A stretch of 33,891 nucleotides of DNA from Clostridia bacterium (GTDB lineage: Bacteria > Bacillota > Clostridia > Saccharofermentanales > Saccharofermentanaceae), in contig JAKSRF010000015.1 in the NCBI GenBank assembly GCA_024403755.1, positions 1 to 33,891 on the forward strand, written 5' to 3'. The translations under genes were made by a program, and so were the position numbers. The notes below the pieces were generated by a model. The model saw nothing but the letters and a program-made list of their open reading frames with translations, did no database searches and was not told the DNA's origin. Positions 1 to 5,531 of this stretch are shown here, piece by piece; the stretch's first letter is position 1, and every line of letters begins with the position of its first letter.

Positions 1-180
1 CTGAAGTTACTCCTACAGAAGAGCCGACTCCTGAAGTTACACCTACTGCGGAGCCAACACCTGAAGTTACTCCTATTGCAGAACCAACACCTGAAGCTAC
101 ACCTACTGCGGAGCCAACACCTGAAGTTACTCCTACTGCGGAGCCAACACCTGAAGCTACACCTACTGCGGAACCTACAG
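1..180 (+). repeat. Six tandem 30-bp in-frame repeats (Pro-Glu-Val/Ala-Thr-Pro-Thr-Ala-Glu-Pro-Thr)
   Basis: Six consecutive units of exactly 30 bp begin at 1, 31, 61, 91, 121 and 151, each starting CTGAAG(T/C)TAC. They encode a decapeptide of the type PEVTPTAEPT, with V/A alternation in units four to six. Units differ by only a few bases. The array may extend upstream of the window. It forms a flexible, proline-rich extracytoplasmic linker ahead of the coiled-coil hairpin of the adaptor. Uninterrupted tandem repeats without spacers rule out a CRISPR array. Confidence 0.95.
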
Positions 181-1163
181 GTGAGCCTTCTTTAATTCCG
201 GGAACAATGGAATATTATGTAAATAAGCGTGGTGAGCTTGAAGAAGAAATCAGAAATTTGCAGTCACAGCTTGAGGGTGCAGAAGGACGTTTGGCTACAG
301 CTTCTTCAAATCTTGCCGTTGCACAGGGTAAGGTTGCCGATGCTGAGGCAATGCTTGCCGAACTTGAAGCACTTCCTACATTAGAAGAAGCTCAGAGAGC
401 AGTAAACAGTGCAAATACGGCTTTAGCACAGGCACGTAAGTCTCTGACAACTCAGCAACAAGCCGATAATGTTCAAGATCTCAGAGACAGTGATACACGT
501 AAGGATCTTGATGAAGATATTGAAGAATTGCAGGAGAAGATTGATACAATTAAAAAGAATGCCGAGATTATTGAGATAAAGGCACCTGCTGACGGATTTG
601 CTTATAATATCACCGTAAGAAGCGGTGATGCACTTCAGGAGAAGGCAGAGTTGTTACAGCTTGTTGCTTTTGATACTGATTACACAGTTGAGTTTAAGTT
701 CTCATCCGAAGCCGCAAGAAGTATGCAGGTAGGTTCGGAGCTTGAGGTAAACGATTACTTTATTGACAAATGTATAATTAAGAAAATTGTACCTGATGCT
801 GAGAATCCGAGAGAGCAGATGTCTGTAATCTGTGCTGTTACCGGTGATGCATTATATCCTGACCTACAGGTTACGGCAGTTGCCGGTAAATCCAATAAGG
901 ATTATGAAATGGTTGTTCCTGCAAGTGCTGTATATGAAGATAATTCCGGTATGTTTGTTTATGTGGTAGATGAATCCAGTACACCTCTCGGTGATAAACT
1001 TGTTGTACGTAAGGTGACTGTTACTCAAGAAGAAACTGACGGTTCAAGAACAGCAATAAAAGGTGACGGTATCGATAAGGATGCACTTATAGTTGTAAGA
1101 AGCGATAAACCGTTGAATAACGGTGACAGAGTCAGACGTGAAGATTACTCTGATAAGGAGTAA
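1..1163 (+). CDS. HlyD/RND-type membrane fusion (adaptor) protein, 5' end outside window
   Basis: This is the C-terminal part of a periplasmic-adaptor-like protein that would link an inner-membrane transporter to the extracytoplasmic space. The reading frame (codons starting at base 3) is open to the window edge, so the ATG at 207 is an internal Met and not the start. In order it shows six Pro-Glu-Thr decapeptide repeats, a long Ala/Glu/Leu-rich antiparallel coiled-coil hairpin (about bases 215-560), a lipoyl half-motif (IKAPADGFAYNITVRSGD, about 582-636), and a beta-barrel/membrane-proximal region ending in VVPASAVYEDNSGMFVYVV and VVVRSDKPLNNGDRV-like strands. The order hairpin, second lipoyl half, beta-barrel is classical for HlyD/MacA-like proteins. 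The N-terminal anchor and first lipoyl half are not visible. The next gene encodes a MacB-like extracytoplasmic domain 27 bases downstream, so the two probably work together. No ABC ATPase is in view; it may lie upstream. Confidence 0.75.
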   Translation, partial: EVTPTEEPTPEVTPTAEPTPEVTPIAEPTPEATPTAEPTPEVTPTAEPTPEATPTAEPTGEPSLIPGTMEYYVNKRGELEEEIRNLQSQLEGAEGRLATASSNLAVAQGKVADAEAMLAELEALPTLEEAQRAVNSANTALAQARKSLTTQQQADNVQDLRDSDTRKDLDEDIEELQEKIDTIKKNAEIIEIKAPADGFAYNITVRSGDALQEKAELLQLVAFDTDYTVEFKFSSEAARSMQVGSELEVNDYFIDKCIIKKIVPDAENPREQMSVICAVTGDALYPDLQVTAVAGKSNKDYEMVVPASAVYEDNSGMFVYVVDESSTPLGDKLVVRKVTVTQEETDGSRTAIKGDGIDKDALIVVRSDKPLNNGDRVRREDYSDKE

Positions 1164-1190
1164 TTTGGTTGAGTTGGAGAAGAAAGAAGA

Positions 1191-2411
1191 ATGTTCATTT
1201 TCGACAGAATTAAAAGTTATATAAAAAGTGCCAGAGCGGATCAGGACCAGCGCTGGAAAAGATTGATTTTTGCCGCACCGTTTTGGGTAATAGTTGTTTC
1301 TTTGGTGTTAATTGCGGTTTTTAGTATAAGAGGCTATTTACTCTGCAAGGCATGTAATGATCAGTATGCTGCTCAGTATTGGATTAACGGTGATGAGAAT
1401 AAATTATTCGGTCAGGTTTCCGTTTATGCACAGGGTATGCGAACACAAGGTGCTGAATCACCGCTTTTAAATCTCGGCAGAGATTACTCACTTTCTGTTG
1501 CTGATATAAGTACGATGCGTACGTCACTGCAGGGAGTTGTTGATTCTTTTGCAAAGGGAAAAGTAACCGGTTTGGACAGAGACGGCTCTCCGAGAGGTTG
1601 GGAGGATTGTTATTCTACTTTCCTTAACGGCACGATCAGTGTATGCGACAGTGACAGTAAAAGCGAGTCATCGTTTTCTGATACTGAAGTTGTAGCAGTA
1701 AGCGGGAATTTTACTGCGTTCCATCCGATGGAATATTTATCCGGTGGTTTTTTGCCGGAGAAACCGGTAGATAAGGAACAGATTGTACTTAATGATGTTC
1801 TGGCTTGGAAACTTTTTCGTTCTTATGATGTAATTGGAAAACAACTTGAGCTGTTCGGAGAGAAATTTACTGTAATCGGTGTGGTACGCGTACCGGACAG
1901 TAAGATTAATTCCAAGGCAAAAGCAGATGAACCTCGAGTTTTTATTTATTTTACTGAGCTCGATGAACTGGATAGCAATAATTATTTTAATTCGGAAAGT
2001 TATTCAATTTTTTTGGAATATACTGATTCAAAGTTGGCTGTAAACTGCTATGAAGTTATGTTGCCTGAATCACTTGCCGGTGTTGCAACCAGTGATGTAC
2101 TTGCAGCTTTGCCGGTGTATAATGCAAACGATCCGCAATTTCTTGTACTTCGTAACAGCGGAAGATTCTCGCCATATAAGATTTATGACTATATGATACC
2201 TTTGGGTGAGAATTCTCGTAAAAATGCGATATTTAATTTTCCATATTGGGAAAAGGCGGCAATAATAACAACAGAGACGGTTTTTGTTGACGGATGCTTT
2301 GTTTTGGCAGGTATTATTTTGCTCATTATCGGAATAATCATGATGTCGCTGAAGCGTAATAAAAACAAGAATGAGTCTCAGTTAATTGAGACGGAAGCGG
2401 ATAAATCATAA
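1191..2411 (+). CDS. MacB-like periplasmic-core-domain membrane protein with only two TM segments
   Basis: The 406-residue protein has an N-terminal TM helix (about residues 27-50, after a basic cytoplasmic tail), a large extracytoplasmic domain, and one C-terminal TM helix (about 364-388) followed by a short Lys/Asn-rich tail. The extracytoplasmic part contains MacB_PCD-like stretches: a gain-of-position block around FLPEKPVDKEQIVLNDVLA and the strand pair GKQLELFGEKFTVIGVV. True MacB/FtsX permeases have three further TM helices after this domain; only one is present here. It follows the adaptor gene by 27 bases, so they are probably co-transcribed. Function may be as a partner subunit of an ABC efflux or signalling complex rather than as a complete permease. 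The start is supported by a weak purine-rich site (GAAGAAAGAAG) just upstream. No exact family is claimed beyond the MacB_PCD resemblance. Confidence 0.6.
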   Translation: MFIFDRIKSYIKSARADQDQRWKRLIFAAPFWVIVVSLVLIAVFSIRGYLLCKACNDQYAAQYWINGDENKLFGQVSVYAQGMRTQGAESPLLNLGRDYSLSVADISTMRTSLQGVVDSFAKGKVTGLDRDGSPRGWEDCYSTFLNGTISVCDSDSKSESSFSDTEVVAVSGNFTAFHPMEYLSGGFLPEKPVDKEQIVLNDVLAWKLFRSYDVIGKQLELFGEKFTVIGVVRVPDSKINSKAKADEPRVFIYFTELDELDSNNYFNSESYSIFLEYTDSKLAVNCYEVMLPESLAGVATSDVLAALPVYNANDPQFLVLRNSGRFSPYKIYDYMIPLGENSRKNAIFNFPYWEKAAIITTETVFVDGCFVLAGIILLIIGIIMMSLKRNKNKNESQLIETEADKS

Positions 2412-2442
2412 TCTTTTTGTATTGTGTTTGAAACATAAATAT

Positions 2443-2494
2443 AATACCCCACGACTATAATTATAGTAATTATAGTAATGGGGGTATTTTTTTT
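2443..2494 (+). terminator. Rho-independent terminator abutting the next start codon
   Basis: AATACCCC (2443-2450) pairs perfectly with GGGGTATT (2481-2488), enclosing an AT-rich loop containing a repeated AATTATAGT motif, and is followed by an unbroken T run (2487-2494). The T run ends exactly at the ATG of the downstream lipoprotein gene (2495). It would end the adaptor/MacB-like transcript. Because the GGGGG arm lies about ten bases before that ATG, the same hairpin may also occlude its only Shine-Dalgarno-like sequence. Confidence 0.75.
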
Positions 2495-3568
2495 ATGAGA
2501 CGTAAATTACAACTTACTGCATTTATCATCACGGTTGCATTGGCTGTGTCATCCTGTCAGGTTGATTTGAAGCGTGTAGGCGATGATGTGAAGGATTTGG
2601 GAAAAGCAGTAGCAGAGAAAATCGAAGAAGGCGACAAGATAGTAATTGTTGAAGAAACAGAAAAAACTGAAGAAACAGAGAAAGTCGAAGAAACTGCAAC
2701 TGAAGATACTAAAGCTGTTGAGACAACAACCGTGGAGACAACGGAGGAGACAACTGCGGAGGAAACGACAGCAGAAGAGACTGAAATAATAGAAACTGCC
2801 GCAGAAGAAACAACTGCTTCGGAGACAAAAACAAACGAGAATTCTGCTAAAGTGACAGAAAAGCCTGAAGAAACTGAGAAACCGACAGTGACACCGGTTG
2901 AGCGTGTAGATTTCAGTGAGCTCACATCTATTGAGCTTACTTATGACGTTAATATTGAGAATGAAGCTTTTCGAGAAGTATATGCTACTGAAGAGGATGA
3001 GACAGAGTACGCGCAGTTCGAGGGTAATCGCTCACTTGTTACAATAAAGGATTCACCGAATGTTGAGAATGCCATAAATCTAATGGTAGACGGCTTCTAT
3101 CAGGAAGCAGCAGGCAAATATGCAAATGTCGTTGCCAATGCAAAGGCACAATTGGAATTGGATCCGGAAGGCTTTGATGAATTTACGGCAGTCTATGTAA
3201 GTAATGACATTACTACGAACGGAAGAATTCTTACGGCGCGAATGATTTATTCGGTTGAAACAAACGAAGAGGTAACCGAAAAGGTTGAAGAAATATACAG
3301 TTTTGATGTATTGACAGGGAAAATAATTACTTTAGATGATATTTCGAATAACAGTGATGAATTATATGATGCACTTCTTGCTGAATTTAAGGAAGAAGAT
3401 GAGATTGATTCATTTACAACAGTATTTATTACTCCTACTGATGATTATATTCCGTTGCGTCTGGTAGCTGAGAATAAGGATGGAGAAGAAGTAGTAATAA
3501 TGGTGGATCTGGTTCAATATGCTGACTACTTGAACAGATTCGGTAAAACGGTTTGTCTTATACCGTAA
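2495..3568 (+). CDS. Lipoprotein with Thr/Glu-rich tether and DUF3298-like C-terminal domain
   Basis: The 357-residue protein starts with a signal peptide and a lipobox (AVSSC, Cys21), so it should be anchored to the outer face of the membrane. Residues about 50-130 are a low-complexity Glu/Thr spacer with many TEET and TAEE units. The C-terminal 220 residues form a folded domain; the segment FDVLTGKIITLDDIS and the preceding beta-rich region resemble DUF3298/RsiV-type extracytoplasmic domains. The role is unknown. The start has no ordinary ribosome binding site: only GGGGG at 2480-2484 precedes it, inside the terminator arm. A 6-codon reading frame (ATG 2478, stop 2496-2498) overlaps the start as ATGA, which could allow coupled initiation. 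A promoter was not identified with confidence. Confidence 0.7.
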   Translation: MRRKLQLTAFIITVALAVSSCQVDLKRVGDDVKDLGKAVAEKIEEGDKIVIVEETEKTEETEKVEETATEDTKAVETTTVETTEETTAEETTAEETEIIETAAEETTASETKTNENSAKVTEKPEETEKPTVTPVERVDFSELTSIELTYDVNIENEAFREVYATEEDETEYAQFEGNRSLVTIKDSPNVENAINLMVDGFYQEAAGKYANVVANAKAQLELDPEGFDEFTAVYVSNDITTNGRILTARMIYSVETNEEVTEKVEEIYSFDVLTGKIITLDDISNNSDELYDALLAEFKEEDEIDSFTTVFITPTDDYIPLRLVAENKDGEEVVIMVDLVQYADYLNRFGKTVCLIP

Positions 3569-3594
3569 CGGCAATTAACAATTTATTAACAAAC

Positions 3595-3641
3595 GGGTAT
3601 GGCTGACCTATTACGGTATAAAAGTAATAAGTGCCATACCC
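3595..3641 (+). terminator. Long two-part hairpin downstream of the lipoprotein gene
   Basis: GGGTATGGC (3595-3603) pairs perfectly with GCCATACCC (3633-3641). Inside, TATTAC (3609-3614) pairs with GTAATA (3624-3629), giving a 9-bp plus 6-bp stem with a small internal loop. It lies 27 bases after the stop codon and is followed by TTGTGATTTT, a poor T tract. It is probably the transcript end for the lipoprotein gene, but a structured RNA element is also possible. Confidence 0.55.
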
Positions 3642-3796
3642 TTGTGATTTTACATAAAGAAACAAATGCTTGTTGAAATCAGGAAAAAAGGGCGAAAAAG
3701 TTTATAAAATGTAAGATTAACAATATTAATGATATGTGATATTTACATACATAATTAATATATTAGTTGCTGTTGTTGTTAATAATAGTACAAATA

Positions 3797-3838
3797 TCAC
3801 AAATAAATGTTGCAAGTTTTGTGACTTTGTTGTAAACT
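3797..3838 (+). promoter_or_regulatory. Candidate promoter and operator upstream of the sugar-binding protein gene
   Basis: TTGCAA (3810-3815) and TAAACT (3833-3838) are spaced by 17 bases and could be the -35 and -10. An inverted repeat TCACAAA (3797-3803) / TTTGTGA (3818-3824) straddles the -35, the usual place for a repressor site. The -10 matches the consensus at only four of six positions, so this is tentative. The remainder of the 407-bp gap 3569-3975 is AT-rich; apart from the hairpins listed separately I see no gene in it. Confidence 0.3.
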
Positions 3839-3850
3839 TCGACTGTAAGA

Positions 3851-3934
3851 ATTCGTGTTTTTACTAGAGAGGGGCTTTGGTAAGGCAGACGAATCGCACA
3901 TTAAGGTGTGCAAGTGACATTGGTCCTAATGGAC
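3851..3934 (+). promoter_or_regulatory. Structured 5' leader of the sugar-binding protein gene
   Basis: Three nested or serial hairpins can be drawn between the candidate promoter and the ribosome binding site: ATTCGT (3851-3856) with ACGAAT (3889-3894), GCACA (3896-3900) with TGTGC (3907-3911), and GTCC (3923-3926) with GGAC (3931-3934). A strong site GAGGAGG (3962-3968) precedes the ATG at 3976. A leader of more than 100 nt before a highly translated gene suggests post-transcriptional control or mRNA stabilisation. It matches no riboswitch class that I recognise. Confidence 0.35.
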
Positions 3935-3975
3935 GGAAAATAAAAAAAACCTTAATTTTATGAGGAGGCAAAAAA

Positions 3976-5400
3976 ATGAAGAGACAGAAGATTGTTGCTT
4001 TAATGGTAGCATCTGCAATGTTGATGGGAACAGCTGCATGCGGTTCATCTGAGTCAACACCAACAACAGTTGCAACAACTGCTGCTGCTGAGACAACTGC
4101 TGCTGCTGAGACAACTGCTGCTGATGAGACAACAGCTGCTGAAGAGACAACAGCTGCTGAAGAGACAACAGCTGCACAGGCTGAGGCTAACACTAGTGAT
4201 TTTGTTGAGCTTACAGTTCAGGATGTTGCTGATGAAGGCACAGGCAAGGTTATGATTTATGGTTGGAACGATGAGTTCCCTGGATTGGTTGAGAAGTATT
4301 CTGATGTTGAGTATGAGACAGAGATTACTGAGACAAACACATACCAGGCTAAGCTTGATCAGGTTCTTGCATCAGGTGATAACGCTCCTGATATGTTCGT
4401 TTGTGACGCTGACTATGCTACAAAGTACATGAATTCAGACAATACAATCTCTATTAACGATATCGGTATTGCTTATGACGAGTTGAGCAACATGTATAAC
4501 TATACATTGCAGTTCGCTTGCGATGACAATATGGTTATCAAGGGACTCGCTTGGCAGGCTTGCCCATGCGGTATCTTCTATAACAGAAATATTGCACAGG
4601 AGACACTCGGTGTTTCAGAGCCTGAAGATGTAGCTCCATACTTTGCTACATGGGATGCTTTCACAGAGACAGCTCGTAAAGTAAACGAAGTTTCAAACGG
4701 TGAGAAGAAGATTGTTTCAGGTACAGATGAGATTTGGAGAGCTTACCTCAACACACGTGCTAAGGGATGGGTAGTTGACGGTGAAGTTTATGTAGATCCT
4801 GTAATGGAAGGTTACTTTGATCTTGCTAAGATTCTTAAGGATGAGAACCTCACATTCGAGGCTGGTCAGTGGTCAGATGCTTGGACAGCTAACATGGCTA
4901 ATGAGACAACTCTTTCTTACTGGGGTCCAATGTGGCTCTTCAACTTCTGCTTTAACTTTGGTACATCTAACCATACAGAGGGTGACTGGGGTCTCGTTTC
5001 TGCTCCTGGTAACTTCTTCTGGGGTGGTACATGGATGATGGCTTCTAAGTATTGTGACATGAAGGCTTCATGTGCTCAGATTATGAGAGACATCGCTTTG
5101 AATGAGACAAATCTTAGAGACATGACTGTAACAGGTGAGTTCGTTAACAGCGTTGCTATCATGACTGAGCTTGCTGCAAGTGATACATATGTTGTTGAGA
5201 ACCTCGGTGGTCAGAACCCAGCTGCAGTTCTCCTTAACGCTGCTACACTTATTGATAACTCAACAGTTGGTCCTAACGATCAGAAGATTAACACTGAGTT
5301 TAGTAATGTTGTTGCTTCTTATCTTGCTGGTGATATTGAGACAGTTGCTGAGGCTATCACTACATTTGAGAACAATGTTGCTGAGCAGGGTATCATTTAA
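3976..5400 (+). CDS. Sugar ABC transporter substrate-binding lipoprotein (cello-oligosaccharide predicted)
   Basis: This is an extracellular family-1 solute-binding protein of 474 residues. It has a signal peptide with a lipobox (GTAAC, Cys22), then a Thr/Ala/Glu-rich spacer to about residue 70, then a two-lobe binding fold with typical features: GKVMIYGWNDEFPGLVEKY at the first strand, YQAKLDQVLASGDNAPDMFV, and several Trp residues in the C-terminal half (WSDAWTAN, YWGPMWLFNF, WGGTWMMA) that could stack on sugar rings. The strong GGAGG site and near-uniform codon choice (ACA, GCT, GAG, TTC) indicate high expression. The following permease genes and cellobiose phosphorylase make cello-oligosaccharides the likely ligand; this is inferred from context, not from the sequence itself. 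A strong terminator after the stop would let this gene be expressed above the permeases. Confidence 0.85.
   Translation: MKRQKIVALMVASAMLMGTAACGSSESTPTTVATTAAAETTAAAETTAADETTAAEETTAAEETTAAQAEANTSDFVELTVQDVADEGTGKVMIYGWNDEFPGLVEKYSDVEYETEITETNTYQAKLDQVLASGDNAPDMFVCDADYATKYMNSDNTISINDIGIAYDELSNMYNYTLQFACDDNMVIKGLAWQACPCGIFYNRNIAQETLGVSEPEDVAPYFATWDAFTETARKVNEVSNGEKKIVSGTDEIWRAYLNTRAKGWVVDGEVYVDPVMEGYFDLAKILKDENLTFEAGQWSDAWTANMANETTLSYWGPMWLFNFCFNFGTSNHTEGDWGLVSAPGNFFWGGTWMMASKYCDMKASCAQIMRDIALNETNLRDMTVTGEFVNSVAIMTELAASDTYVVENLGGQNPAAVLLNAATLIDNSTVGPNDQKINTEFSNVVASYLAGDIETVAEAITTFENNVAEQGII
4075..4176 (+). repeat. Degenerate GCTGCTGA(A/G)GAGACAACA repeats coding for the SBP tether
   Basis: Repeated 18-bp units (related to GCTGCTGAAGAGACAACA) encode TTAAAE/TTAAEE blocks directly after the lipobox of the substrate-binding protein. 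They form a flexible spacer between the lipid anchor and the binding domain, and they create long spurious open frames on both strands. Confidence 0.85.
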
Positions 5401-5440
5401 TTTGTAATCGGAGTTATTCGATAACTACTAAGGTAAAAAG

Positions 5441-5480
5441 TGCGGGGCGGGGAGTTTCCCTGCTCCGCATTTATTTTTTT
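5441..5480 (+). terminator. Strong terminator between the SBP gene and the permease genes
   Basis: A 13-bp stem is formed by TGCGGGGCGGGGA (5441-5453) and TCCCTGCTCCGCA (5457-5469) with a 3-nt loop and two G-U pairs, followed by TTTATTTTTTT. It sits 40 bases after the SBP stop codon and 51 bases before the permease start, so it probably acts as a partial terminator setting the SBP:permease ratio. Confidence 0.85.
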
Positions 5481-5531
5481 GTATTTCCAATCAACAAACT
5501 TATTCGGGTGAATATTTGGAGAGTGACCAAT

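Noticed and set aside
1..180. Possible CRISPR array from regular 30-bp spacing
   Set aside because: The units are contiguous with no spacers and stay in frame with the adaptor gene; they are coding repeats.
2557..2925. Long minus-strand open frame, Ser/Val-rich, opposite the lipoprotein
   Set aside because: It is the complement of Thr/Glu-rich repeat codons, has no ribosome site and no family-like sequence.
3864..4193. Minus-strand frames with Ala/Val/Gln/Leu runs opposite the SBP tether
   Set aside because: They are artefacts of the repetitive GCTGCTGAGACAACT coding sequence.
5508..5531. GTG start for the first permease
   Set aside because: The ribosome binding site TTGGAGAG lies downstream of it and is well placed for the ATG at 5532.
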